A stretch of DNA of 64,000 nucleotides, taken from contig JAAOMT010000222.1 of NCBI GenBank assembly GCA_016748015.1, positions 354,817 through 418,816 on the forward strand, given 5' to 3'. Position 1 is the stretch's first letter; every line of letters begins with the position of its first letter. Below the pieces are notes generated by a model. The model was not told the DNA's origin, ran no database searches, and saw only the letters and a list, made by a program, of their open reading frames with translations. This DNA is from Geosiphon pyriformis (lineage: Eukaryota; Glomeromycota; Glomeromycetes; Archaeosporales; Geosiphonaceae). This document shows, piece after piece, positions 23,349 to 35,261 of the stretch. The translations under genes and the position numbers were made by a program.

Positions 23349-26300
23349 ATGGCATCAAAAGCTCCTAACAAAAAACTCGATATAACTGGCGCTTCTGGCC
23401 AAGTTAAACCCAACAAGGAAAGGATAAAACAAACCCAAAAGGTTGTTTTTGATATTCAGAAACCCTACAGTGATAAAGAGGCAGTTGACAGACCACAGTT
23501 TGCCAAGGCTAAAACTATCAACAAAGTAGAAACGAAAAAGTTAATATCAAAAAATTTAAACTTTGGTCAACACAAAGAATTAGAAAATCCTTCGTTGCCC
23601 CAGCAAAATTCTCACGAGAAAGCTAATCGAGTTTTTGGTCAAACCAGCTCAAATCCGATAATTAAGCCCGAGAAAGCAAAAAATCCCAAATCGGGAGATG
23701 ATCATCTCATTTCACGCTTTCGAAAAGAAAACACTTCCTTATTTGAATTGTTACCTTTAAAACGGAAATCAAAGGCTCAATCATCTTCATCTGAAGATAG
23801 CAACAGTGAAGATTTGGAAAATATTCAAATCAATATACAGTCTGACGAAGAAAGTGAAGCAGATGAGCAATTAAATTCGACTGACATCAAAGGATTAGTA
23901 ATTCCTTTGCAGTCAATGGGATTCGATGATCAACAGGAAAAAAACGAATATGATGACGCAAAGGAAATGATAAATTCAGATACCAGTGGAGAAAACGATG
24001 AATATATTGCTGGAGATAGCCTGGAAGAAAGTGAGCTCGAGGATGAAGAAAAACAAGAGTAAATTTCAAATCTAAATGAAAATTTGGCTGTATTTACGAT
24101 TTCTATAATAATCATTCTTGTTGTAATCAGAGAAGAAAACGAAAGATATTGTTTGGGGGCCAATGGCTATCCACGAAAAATATTCCCCGAAATTGATGCT
24201 GTCTATGATAGCGATTCTTCCACAGATATTGTAAGTCCCATTTTATTTCGATTTCATGAATATTTTGGGCAAATCTTGAATTTCATTTGTTTGACCTTTC
24301 ATAGCCCCCCAATACTGTTGGGAACATTCCAATGAAATGGTATGATGACTATCCCCATATTGGTTATGATATAGATGGCAAAAAAATAATGAAGCCAGCA
24401 AAAGGAGATGAATTGGATAAGTTTCTCGATAAAATGGAAGACCCAAATATGTGGTATGAGTAAATATAATTTACCCCTTTTTCAATATCCCTGGGAATAA
24501 TCTCGATATTTTCATTACATGAATGTAGGATTTCAGTCAAGGATAATCTCACTCAACAAGATGTTAAATTGACTGACGAGGAATTAGATATAATTCGTCG
24601 TATTCAAATGCAGGAGATTCCTGATGCTAATTATGATCCATACGAACCGATGGTCGAATGGTTTACAAGTAGACCAGAAATAATGCCATTAAGTGGAGCT
24701 CCCGAACCGAAACACAGGTTCATTCCTTCCAAATGGGAAGCGAAACGGGTACCTGATTTGAGTTTCTGATAAAATCACTTCCTTAGCTGTAAATAAACTT
24801 ATAATCATGTTCAAATTTTCTATCTTTAGATTATGAAACTCGTGCGAGCCATTCGCGAAGGGAGAATAATATCTGGGAAGACTCGAGTTGAAAAACCTCG
24901 CTTTTATAATTTATGGACCGATAGTGATCAACCGCGTGAAGATCATCCCACACATATTCCAGCTCCTAAAGTGAAGCTTCCTGATCATGATGAAAGTTAT
25001 AATCCACCGGCCGAATATTTGCCAACAGATAAAGAAAAAGAAGAATGGGAACAAATGGATCCTGAGGATAAAGAAAAAAACTATTTACCACAAAAGTATT
25101 GCAAAAATTTTGTCCAGTTAATTGTGGGTTATCATAATTCATATTCAATTATTTGTTTATTATTTAGATTTTCAAGTTTGAGAGCTGTTCCAGCTTATGG
25201 AAAGTTTTTACAAGAGCGTTTTGAAAGAGCCCTTGATCTTTATTTGGCCCCTCGTGTTCGCCGAAACAAAGTAATTCAATTATAACCCAGGATTTTTTAA
25301 ACCCTCAAACTATTTAACTTTTGAATTCTTTTTCATAGCTTAACATTGATCCAGACTCTCTCATTCCCAAACTTCCCAGTCCCAAAGACCTTCAGCCCTT
25401 TCCCACTTCGCTATCCTTTTCTTATAATGGACACAAAGGTCGGATAAGATCTTTTTCCATTGATCCTATAGGGTTATGGCTGGTATCCGGTTCAGATGAT
25501 CAAACCATTAGAATGTGGGAGATTACAACAGGGCGTTGTGTTAAATCATGGAATGTAGGAGATACTGTTCATTCAATTGCTTGGTGCCCAAAAAAGGATG
25601 TTTTTGGGTTCGCAGTATCCTTGTAAGCTATCATTCATTAAATGAAATTTATCCGGTTACAATTATGTTGATAACTTTTATCCTTTTTTATATATAGTGG
25701 CAATAAAGTTGCGTTCATCTCGCCACCTGACATGTGTGACGATGAAATGAGTCAATTCACCTCTCAATATGTCTTACTAGGAACCCCAGTCGACCAACAA
25801 GATGGTTTTTTATTTTAAACTGAATATTACTTGATATACACGATAATATTTCTTGTAGGACTTAACCTAATACCCCAGGTTTTCGATTGACCCTTAGAAA
25901 AGTCTAAGTCTAAGGTCGTTAAATGGCACCAACCAAACGAAGCTGAACAAGGAGAAGGTTATCTTTTAATTATTACACATTCCCATCAAAAGGTATTAGT
26001 TTTCGGGTATTAATCATCAAAATTCATCTTTGCAGATTTTTTTATGCTAAAAATCCATCTTTATACAGACTGTCAAACAAGTTACATGGCATCGAAAAGG
26101 AGATTATTTTGCTTCATTAGCTCCCGATGGTATCTATTACTAATATCAGGATACGCTGATTCATTTTATGTTTTAATGCTTTTAAAAAGTTTTTATTCCA
26201 CTTTTTTGATTTAGCTGGCAATCAAGGCATTTTGATTCATCAGCTAACGAAAAGCCAAACACAGCAGCCTTTCCGTAAAATCAAGGGTCTAATACAACGT

Positions 26301-27119
26301 ATTATGTTTCATCCCATCAAACCACTTTTTTTTGTTGCGGTGAGGCTTTAACCAATCAATTGATTTTTAGTCGTAATTTAAATATTTTAATTTATTGAAT
26401 ATCTTCCCATCATTAGACCCAGAGGCATGTTCGAATATACAATTTGATGAAGCAAGAGGCGACAAAAACCCTTCAATCTGGTGTTAAATGGATTTCCAGC
26501 TTGGATATTCACCCTTTGGGTAAGTTAATTATTCTGAAAGAACCAAATTTATAAATTTATTTAGTCTTTCCCTCTTCATTTTCCTTCTCTAGGTGACAAC
26601 GTCATTATTGGAAGTTATGATAAACGGTTGTGCTGGTTTGATTTGGATCTATCCATGAAGCCATATAAAACTTTACGGTAATTACTCGTATTTTAAAATC
26701 CTTACGCTTTAAGCCAAATGAAAATATTTCATAAAGTGGGATTGGAACCCAATTCCTCATTTTTTAGGTATCATGGAATGGCGGTTCGTAGTGTTGCTTT
26801 TCATAAAATATTACCATTGTTTGCCTCGTGTAGTGACGATGGTACCATACAGATATTTCATGGTATGGTATACAATGATTTGCTGCAAAATCCCTTAATA
26901 GTCCCTGTAAGAATATTGAAAGGGGGACATAAGGTGGTGGAAAGTCTAGGTAAAGAAAGTTTTCTCTTCATCATTATCAGGCATTTAAGTTTAAGGGAGA
27001 ACTCATCCACTGATATTTTATATCGTGGCATATTAGGTGTTTTACATTGTGAGTTTCATCCAATACAACCTTGGATTTTTTCATCTGGAGCTGACCATAC
27101 TATAAATTTATGGACTTAA
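23349..27119 (+). CDS. ERB1: Ribosome biogenesis protein Erb1/BOP1
   Basis: Fifteen exons: 23349-24058, 24131-24230, 24305-24453, 24529-24748, 24830-25095, 25168-25270, 25339-25622, 25698-25804, 25898-25992, 26069-26129, 26215-26339, 26417-26519, 26593-26677, 26768-26949, 27037-27119; 2673 nt, 890 aa. Nucleolar scaffold that with Ytm1/WDR12 and Nop7/Pes1 forms the PeBoW complex needed for 27S pre-rRNA processing and 60S maturation. Residues 1-270 are charged and acidic (Glu/Asp/Ser runs near 140-235). The BOP1NT domain spans ~278-516 ([46 protein letters not shown]). A WD40 propeller follows to the end ([27 protein letters not shown]-like [11 protein letters not shown]). Slightly longer than yeast Erb1 because of the N-terminus. 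All junction phases agree; the weakest donor is GTTTTT at 25805. Confidence 0.95.
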
Positions 27120-27655
27120 ACCATTTTAATTTTGTAAATCCCCAAAATTGAAATTTTTAATCAACAAAACCAAAGTAATGTTGTTACTGCTTGAATCATC
27201 ATTAGTTAATCGTTGTAATTCATTACCAGTCAATGAGTGATTGAAGTATCTTCAAATGTTACCTAGATCGATCGGTTTAGGAAGAAACTTGGTTTGTCTT
27301 GATGAATTAAGTCATAAACCTCAAATCATTAACTAGCAATTGGTCAATTTCACAATTCTTAAAAGGAACTATCGAGTTTTTGACTCAAGGACTTTCAAGT
27401 TTAAAGTGATCTTTTACATTTTTAAGGTTGAAACCCAATATTGGTCACTCATTAGATAATTTCATATATATGCTGCTAGAGAATGGTAACTATAAAACGA
27501 TTCGTCGTAAAATTAAAGCTGCCTAGTCAATGTGTTAGCAAACTGCAATGAGATTTACCACTGATATATATTACTTTCCAATACGTTATTTGTCGGCCCT
27601 CTTAGCTGAGCTAGCTCTATTCCCATACCTTGATTTTAGCAATAGGCGCAGAATA
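27120..27655. other. Convergent intergenic region between ERB1 and the Acinus-like gene
   Basis: 536 bp holding both 3' ends. No further gene, repeat or clear polyadenylation signal pair could be defined, apart from A/T-rich stretches after each stop. Confidence 0.5.
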
Positions 27656-29126
27656 TCATGAACGTCTTCTCTTTTTTGCCATCTCTTGCATTTTGGCTTC
27701 GGCTTCTTCACGAGGCAATGGCTTATAATATAAGGATGGGGTAGCTGTGGTCTTGTTAAATAAATTTTCCAAAGGTATAAACGATACATTTTGACGAGGA
27801 GCTTCTTCTTCTTCTATTCCTCACAGAATATAAAGGGAATTTGGTTAAAATTTCTAGATGAGAGAGATTTAGAATTTCGATAAAAATAATACCGGTACGA
27901 TTGATGGTGGTTTTTGAGGGAGCACGCGATCTTGTTGCGTTTTGTTTGGCCTCTTCCTGATTGATTGCTTCTAACGCTTTTTCAAAATTGAAAAAATCAA
28001 GAACTAAAGATCTTCCCGTTTCTGGCGGCCATTTTACATTCCAAAGCGAGTTTCGAGTAATGACGGCCGATTCTACAGATTCGAACTGAATTTGGACAAA
28101 ACCAAAGATTTATAAAAGTTAAGATTGAATCAAAAAGGAGTTTATCTTTCACCAATTTACTACCTTTACATAACAATGCGACTTAATTTTATTCATCCAG
28201 AAATATTCAATCACTCCATATTGTTCCAAAAGTGCCCTAACAGCAGGAAGCGTAAGAGGACGCACAAAGTTTGTGATATAAAGTGTTGCTGAGGGTTCAT
28301 GGTTAGAAGGTGGGGCACCTGATCATCAGTAGCACAGAAGATATTTAAGATAAGTTTGATTGTATATTTCGAAACAATTATTAATTATTGAGTGATGAAT
28401 CTCGATTACACTAACCTTCTGGTCGCTTCCCTTTATTTTTTTGCGATTCGGAGCCATTTTGATAAACCTGTTCAAATATTATCAAAAGAAGCAAACAATA
28501 TTAGCACTCCGAAAATTGTGATTTAATGTTGGTCTCTTTGGGCCTTTCCTGTGTATGAGAAAAGACTTTTGAAGTCGAATCAAATGTATCATCTTGAAAG
28601 GTCTCCCGAATTGTAAATGATGAGCATGTCGGGTTTCACAACCTGACAAATTTGTGATTGGTTTTTTTTAATTTTCGAAAATTTGAATTTTATAAATAAT
28701 TCACTAAAGACTAATGGCTCACCTTTTCGGCGTCCAGATCCTGCGGCTCATCATTCGATGGCGGTGGCAGCTTGGAAACATCAAGAATATCCTGAGATAT
28801 GATTTTTAATCTCAGCAAAATTGAATATTAACAAGTTTTGTATTTCAAAGAAAACAAAAAGCTAACCTTGAGACTATCTGTAGTTAGAGTTTCTTCCTCT
28901 TCTTCGAAATCAGGCTGTAGCTTTACCTCTTGATGTGCTTCCTTATTTGACTCGTCAACACTATTACGGTGTGTCTTCAAAACTCGACGTTTCTTTGATT
29001 GCTCCACCACCTGATGTTCGATGGAGCGTTCTGTACTGGCTTCTAAAATTGAACAATCTTTGTTAAGCAAGTTCTACTGTAAAATAAGGGTTTCAAGTTA
29101 GCCTGACCTGATGTAGCTTCGGTCAT
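27656..29126 (-). CDS. ACIN1: Acinus-like protein (RRM plus RNPS1/SAP18-binding motif), short form
   Basis: Seven exons, minus strand: 29126-29108, 29042-28867, 28791-28723, 28467-28416, 28318-28164, 28085-27893, 27813-27656; 822 nt, 273 aa. Residues ~113-190 form an RRM (SATLYITNFVRPLTLPAVRALL at the start, KSHCYVKF as the RNP1-like strand, RSLVLDF at the end). Downstream FIPLENLFNKTTATPSLYYKPL matches the RSB motif with which Acinus recruits RNPS1 and SAP18 into the ASAP complex at exon junctions. The N-terminus has a basic patch (KKRRVLKTHR) and an EEEEE run; the C-terminus ends KKRRRS. Animal Acinus is far larger and has an N-terminal SAP domain; none is visible here. The 255-nt intron 3 is unusually long. 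A nuclear splicing/mRNA role is inferred from the motifs. Confidence 0.83.
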
Positions 29127-29490
29127 AGTTTTAAAAGGTTGGAATTGCAAGAAAAAATATCCAAGCAATCACTCAAGCAAAAAGCAAAAAATGTCGGTGG
29201 GTCTAAAAGTCTGAGATATGAACACTAATAATACTAGAAAAAACGGGTTAACAAGAAAGGCCTCTAGGGTAAAGTCACTTACAAAAAAGGCGCGCAAGAT
29301 TTTGCCATAGCAAATTGCTAGTGGCCTTTTAAATTTTTATAGATAAAAGTGATCTTAATATTTTGTCTTCGCTTTTTCCACGTTTTTTACCATCTGATCA
29401 CTAATGTCTTTGTACTCCAGTGTAAGAAGATTGTCGGGGTTTTTTGTCAAACACCGGAGAATTCCGGTAGGCTCGGTTTCAATAAACAAA
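29127..29490. promoter_or_regulatory. Upstream region of the Acinus-like gene
   Basis: About 360 bp with retained CpG, including GGCGCGC at 29289-29295 and a CGG-N6-CCG site at 29453-29468. No open frame of note. The island ends abruptly at about 29490, where A/T-only sequence begins. Confidence 0.45.
29453..29468. promoter_or_regulatory. Inverted repeat ACCGGA-N4-TCCGGT
   Basis: Perfect 6-bp arms separated by GAAT, embedding CGG-N6-CCG. CGG triplets in inverted orientation are the classical half-sites of fungal Zn2Cys6 activators, and N6 spacing is known for the Ppr1/UaY type. It lies about 330 bp upstream of the Acinus-like start. A binding site is only a suggestion. Confidence 0.3.
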
Positions 29491-30576
29491 AATCATAATA
29501 TATTCTTTTGGCAGTTATTAAAAAATATATTAAAATAATTTGTAATTATTAACAAAATAACATTATTGCTATTTTACTCTCTTTTATATTTTTATAACCA
29601 CTATTATGAAACTGTTTTCTTAATATATTAATATTACAAGTTCCAGTTTATACTATATTTAGTTTTTCATGAGTTTTTTAATTTTGATTACTTAATATTA
29701 TTTGTTGTTATATAAAAAGTTTTTTGTTAAAATTAATAAATAAGTTTTTTTTCTAATTTTTGTTGCTTTATATGTACTAAATTTTATTTGTTATTATTAA
29801 GATTTTCTTTGAAGTTAATTTTTGCAATTAGCTAAAGTGTTTTTCTAATTTAAAAACACAAATATTAATAGTTTTAAAATTTTTTCTAATAAAACAATAA
29901 ATATTTTTATTAATTAATAATAATATAAATAATTAAAATTAAATAAAAATTTTTAATAAATTTAACTAATAATTAATAGTTTTATTTTATAATAAATATA
30001 AATAAGTTTATAATAATAATTTTATTTTATTTTTTTGCTTAATTATAAGACTTATTAAATATTATATATATTTTTTATTAAAAAAATTTAGTATTTTGAA
30101 TTTGAATTTTTTTTATATTAAAACTATTATACATATATATATTTGTATTTTTACAAGATAATATTCTATTTTTGTTATTTTAAAATAATGTTTACTGTTA
30201 TTACAAAATAATATTTGTTGTTATTATAAATTAATACTTGTTATTATTATTATTTAATAATTGTTATTATGTAAATTATTATTTTAAAAAAATTATTATT
30301 GTGTTATTTTATAATTAATTAATATTTGCTAATTTTTAACTAATAATATTACTTTTAAAATTAAAATTAAATTAGTTATAATATTATTTTTACCAATTTT
30401 AATTTTTAAAATAAAAAAACTAAACAATATTTTTTTAAAGTATTTTTTTAGATAATATAAAATTAAAATAATTTTTAGTTGTTGTTAAAATATTATTTTT
30501 GGCTTTAAATAAAAGTTTTTTTTTAAATAATTAACTAAAATTAGTATAAAAAAAACTCTTTTGTTTTCTTAATTTT
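29491..30576. other. A/T-rich spacer with repeats R2 and R3
   Basis: No gene. About 29790-30060 is the second copy of R2 (see 3590-3900), and 30170-30310 is the second copy of R3 (see 12045-12250). The remainder is A/T tract sequence without recognisable content. Confidence 0.5.
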
Positions 30577-32720
30577 ATGACTATAACCAGAGCAAAGAGT
30601 AAAAAAGCTGTACCTAATATCTTTTTTGAGATATCTAATAAAATTTTAATCAGAAGAGCTTTCTTTGTAATAGAAACAACTAGGCAGAAAATTTTAAAAG
30701 TTTTTTCTTTACCTAATAATCATAAAAAGCTATCTTTAGTAACTATTAAAGCAACTTCTTCATTTTTGGCTGGTTTTTCATCAATCAAAGTTCTCTCAAA
30801 GAGACATACTTAAATTAGTTCCAGTATTACCTTTACCCCAACTAAGAGCCCAAAAGTTTTTAATAATAGACCAGTAAATAAGCTGGTCTTTCTTTTTTTA
30901 GCTTCAATACCTGGTGCTGTTAACACTACTTCTTCAAAAAAAATGGTCAAAAAAACCAAAAGTTTAGAAAAGTAAAAGCAATTACTTGCCTCTGTTATTG
31001 TTACACCGAACTCTTTTGTGGTTCCCAATAAAATCTTAAATAAGATCTCCATAGTATCTTCTGGTATATTATTCAAGATGGACCAAAATCAACTACTGGC
31101 TATATTGCTAAATATGGTGTTTTTTGGCAGATTATCACTGGTTTTAGAAACAAAACAATTATCTTCTGTGATGTTACTTGTTCTTGAAAACTGAATTGAC
31201 CAGATGGAAACTAAATTATTCTTTTCTTTGGTTTCTGGTGCTATTTCTAATGGTATTTAGAAAACTATTACTAATTATTAAAGATTTGCTGGATAGGTGG
31301 TCTCTATTTTAGTGTCTGGTATTATTTTCAAAATTAAATTGGTTTATGTTAAGGCTGTTTTTTAGTCTGTGCATGGTTTTTTGAATATTAAGTCAGTGTC
31401 AAAAGACAATATAAAGCTGTTTTATATGAAGTTTGTTTCTCAAAGTTTTCTAAATACTGCATTTTTGGTTAAGCTTATAAGCTCTGTTTACTTTACTATT
31501 CTTAAGATTGCCAAGTCTTTAATGGTTTCTAAATTTGGTTTTTTTCTTGCTGCTGTTGTATTACATGATATGTCTTTGAATATGTCTGTTGTTGATATTA
31601 AGTCAGTTTTTGGTGTCTTTGGTAAAATTTCTTATATTCAGTTAAAACCTGTTGGTATTTGGCAATATGTTGTTGTTTACTTTAAAACTTTGGATGCTGC
31701 CACATCTGCTCTTAATTACTGGTCAGTTTTGGTGGACAAAGATAATGTTTAGATCCTTCTCTTTGTGAATTAACAGGAAACAATTTTGTCTCATAATAGA
31801 TTTAAGACTAAGTTGGTTAACCTTTTTCCTGGCTGTATTGTCTTTAAAATTAGTAATATGATTTCTTAAGTTAGTAGTTGAACTTGTTTTATTTCTTAGT
31901 CTCCTGATTCTAGTCATTGTTTCTACTTTGTTCTGGTTATATTTGGCTCCCAAGCTGATTTGACTCTCAAGCTAATTTGGATTTTGCTGTTGTCAAAACT
32001 AATATACTAAGAAAGTGTCATATCTAGTAGAAAACCCCTGGTTGTTAGTGTTGTTTTCAGTGTTAAGAAATGGGCCACTTGGCTGTGGACTGTAAAATTA
32101 CTTCACTTCCCTTTTCTAAGGCTTTCAAGGTGTTTAAACCACATTTTATTGGTTCTTTGTCTTATACAAAAGCATTTGCTCCTCTTGTTCTTTCTGAATT
32201 TCCTTTTTTGGTGGCTTCTGCTTCTCTTGTAGCTGTTGTCAATCCTTTGATATCTTCTTAGCTAGCTAATCTGGAATCTGAATTGGCCAAGTTTTCTGTT
32301 TTGGTTAATTTTATTGTCAAGCTTATTGGCTCTATGATTAAAGTTTTTGAACAATTTATTAATAATAATCTGGTTTTAAGTGCTGCTCTTGGTCTTAGGG
32401 TCAATGAAGTTTTGGTTTACATGAGTACTTTTAGCAGAGCTGTTGGTAAGTTGGAACAGAAAATGATTGCTTTAAAAATAGAATGTGGTTTTGAGAACAT
32501 TGATATGTTAGGTTCCTATGTAAATTTGTCATCTTTTAATAATGATATGTTTTCTAATTTAATGTCTCTTTAAAAACATGAATTTGCTGCTATAAAAACT
32601 AATGCCTTTAAAACAGCTGAGTAGTTAGTTGGATTGGTTAATAATAATGTTAGATTATTTGAGATTGTTCAAAGAATGTCTTCTTTGGGTAAGTTTTCTT
32701 CTGATACATCAACATAATAT
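30577..32720 (+). pseudogene. LINE ORF1 (Gag-like, RRM and CCHC knuckle)
   Basis: Plus-strand ORF1 of a LINE, about 700 codons with around 15 stops and one or more frame changes. It starts MTITRAKSKKAVPN at 30577. At ~31540-31730 an RRM-like fold is visible (SVVDIKSVFGVFGKISYIQL, WQYVVVYFKTLDAATSAL). At 32052-32093 there is a CCHC knuckle CFQC-x-EMGHLAVDC whose fifth codon is TAA (32064), expected Gln. The segment 32283-32573 is open and probably helical. ORF1 proteins coat LINE RNA. ORF2 does not follow: after ~32800 only A/T-rich DNA is present, so this is a 3'-deleted LINE or one whose ORF2 was lost. Confidence 0.7.
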
Positions 32721-32800
32721 AGCTTAAATTGACTCAAGTAGCTGGTTACATATAGTAAACATATAAGCCATATTTAGTCCTGGATCACTTAGTTTGGTCC

Positions 32801-33305
32801 TAATTTCTAGATAGTAATTGGGCCATACTTATTAAAATTCATAATAATAAAAAATTAGTTTTAATATAATTATTACTATTATAAAAATTTTTAAAATTTT
32901 TAATAGTAAATTAAAATTAAAACTATTTTTTTTTACAACTTTTTTTATATTTGTTTAAATATTTAAAAAAACAAAAAAATTATTTCTTTAAAATACCAAA
33001 AAAAATTATTTCTTTTAGTTTTTTTTAAAACATTATTTCTTTTAATCTTTTTTAAAACATTATTTTTAAAGTTTTTTTTTTATATTTATATCAATTTTGT
33101 AATTATTATACTAATTATAATACTTAATTTAAATTTGATTATAAATAATAATAACAATAATATATTTACCAAGTTAATTTTTATTAATACATAAAACAAA
33201 TTTATATTTTTATATATAATTTTAAATAATTAATTTATTAGTTTTTATTTTATTTTATTTTTTATAAGTACAATTTAACTATAATTTAAAACAATATAAT
33301 TAAAC
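32801..33305. other. A/T-rich spacer
   Basis: No gene or defined repeat recognised. Poly-A/T tracts dominate. Confidence 0.4.
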
Positions 33306-33580
33306 AAAATTCTAAATTAAATATGATTTATACTTTTTCTATATATAACCAACTATTTAAATCAATTAAACAATATTATATATTTAAACTATTAACAATT
33401 ATAAAACTATTAAAAAAACAAAATAATATTAAAAGCAAATATATTTCAAACCAAAATTAAAATTAATATCCAACTTTAAATCAAATACACAAGTTATAGT
33501 TAAAGACTACATTAAAGACAAACCAAAAATTTAAGAAATCTTCAAGTTATTTGCTAGAATCAGACCATATTTTTTATAGT
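33306..33580 (-). pseudogene. LINE 3'-end fragment
   Basis: Resembles the 3' ends of LINE-A (from 4100) and LINE-B (from 13530): TTTTTCTATATATAACCAACTATTTAAATC corresponds to the TTTTTCTATATGTGACCAG landmark, with later blocks in order up to GAATCAGACCATATTTTTTATAG. Strongly decayed, no open frame. The Gypsy-B insertion follows at 33669. Confidence 0.55.
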
Positions 33581-33953
33581 AAGTTTGCAATTTAGTATTA
33601 AGTAGTTATATATTAAATTGGTGCTTTTTTGTAAACCTATATATAAAATCAATTATTTTTTTAACTATTGTTATGGATTGAAGTAACAAATTAATGGATA
33701 GCAAGAGAAAACAAAATTGTAGAATGATGAAAGAAATCAAAGAGAATTCAATTTCAAAGAGCAAATTGAATGAATATAGATTCAATATGCAAAATCAGTC
33801 TTATAAAATATCTTAGTTGCTATACTTTTTAAAAGATAACCAGGGAATCAGAAGGTAAAAGAATAGTCCATACTGTCAACAAATAATCACATACTGGTAT
33901 AATTCTATGTTTCATATTAGCACTCTTAGAATTCAATATCAGGTATTAGATGT

Positions 33954-34768
33954 TGTTACTTATAAAATATAGGAAGTATATTAGCATATAAATTAGCCAA
34001 TTAAAAATAGCCATAGTAAATATAAAATTCCAGGATTCCTCTCAAGAAGAATCATAGGATTCCAGAAATTTCAGGATTCTTATATAAAAAATCGCAGGAT
34101 TCTAGAATTCCAGAATTCCTCTCAAGAGGAATTGCAGAATTCCTGATGTGAAAAATTGAGGAATTGAGGAATCTTAATTATGTATATATAGCAGTAGTGC
34201 TAAAAGTAGAAAAGACAGAATCTTTTAGTTAGAAATCTTCCATTCACAAATATTAATAAATAATTATTATTCTTTATCTCAATCCATTCTTCATTATTAA
34301 CACTTCATGTTGATAGTAATTGATACTTAACCATACTAAAACAATAACTTTTAATTATGGCTATTGACAGAATACTAACTTGTAATTGCTTTTGTTTATT
34401 TTGTTTATTTTCTTTTATTTCTTTGTTTTACTAATTGATTAAGAATTAAAGCACTGAATTATTGATATTAAGGATAGTCTGGTAAAAAACCCAGAAATAA
34501 GGGTAAAATTATATATATTAATAAATAGCTTACCAAAAGGGCATGACTGCCAGATTAAACCAGCCACCACACTGAAGACAGAAATTGGGAAAACAACTTG
34601 AGAAATCAACCAAAACCAATTATAGTAAATTTCTGTCTATTATACAAAGAATTCAACTCTAAAAACCTTCAAATACAACATACCAGTATTATCAGCATTA
34701 TCAAGATATTGAGCACCAAGTTACAGATTTGTTATTTAATCTGAGATCCCAAATAATCATTTGTAACA
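33954..34768 (+). repeat. Solo LTR (Gypsy-A type, GGAATT-array variant) inside Gypsy-B 3' LTR
   Basis: 815 bp from TGTTACTTATAA to ATTTGTAACA, flanked by ATGT at 33950-33953 and 34769-34772. The other LTR of the same Gypsy-B element has the uninterrupted site (AGATGTATTCTTC, about 51779), a natural empty site. U3 has GGAATT/AGGATTCC repeats (about 34028-34160) and TATATATAGCAGTAG near 34185. Confidence 0.93.
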
Positions 34769-35019
34769 ATGTACTCTTCAATCACATTTTATTCAATAAT
34801 CTTCAAATATTGTAATTACACATTTCAGAAAAAGAGTAAAAAATAACCAACAAGTAATCTTTTATCTCAAGATATTCAGATACTTGAAGATAGAAAAAGA
34901 GAAATTAGCAATAAGAGAATGATTAAGATAAAAGTTGTTATTTTATTTTTTTTATTTTTTTGATTCTTATATACTTTTCTACAGCTAAAAAATTTATTAC
35001 TTATATAGTTATCAAAAGT

Positions 35020-35115
35020 GGTCAATAATCAGATCAATAATTAGGTCAATGATTAGGTCAATAATCAGGTCAATGATTAGGTTAATAGTCAGGTCATTAA
35101 TCAGGTTAATGATTA
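35020..35115 (-). repeat. 12-bp tandem array in Gypsy-B 3' LTR (8 units)
   Basis: Eight 12-bp units of the form GGTCAATAATCA, the reverse complement of the array at 381-488. The 5' LTR of the same element has only six, so unit number changed after insertion. Confidence 0.8.
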
Positions 35116-35261
35116 CTATTTAAAAATAGAGTGGCTAATTATATAACATTAATGGCTAATACATATAATAATTAATAAAAAGTGTGAGTTTTAACTGTAA
35201 TATCATCCTTTTCAAAGAGATTAAGCTCCAGTAAAATCAAGCTATTCATGAGATAATCTAA

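Larger units (their letters stand above)
33669..35202 (-). repeat. 3' LTR of Gypsy-B, split by a solo LTR
   Basis: Plus-strand left edge TGTTATGG, right edge TGTAATA (TAACA with C to T). About 715 bp after removal of the 815-bp insertion and one 4-bp duplication. It matches 51501-52191 and, inverted, 292-981. Confidence 0.85.

Noticed and set aside
23887-24163. Minus-strand Ser/Phe-rich frames
   Set aside because: Antisense of the acidic low-complexity exon 1 of ERB1.
27586-27789. Minus-strand 67-codon frame starting MYRLYLW
   Set aside because: Overlaps the last exon of the Acinus-like gene in another frame; the spliced frame encodes the RSB motif and stops at 27656.
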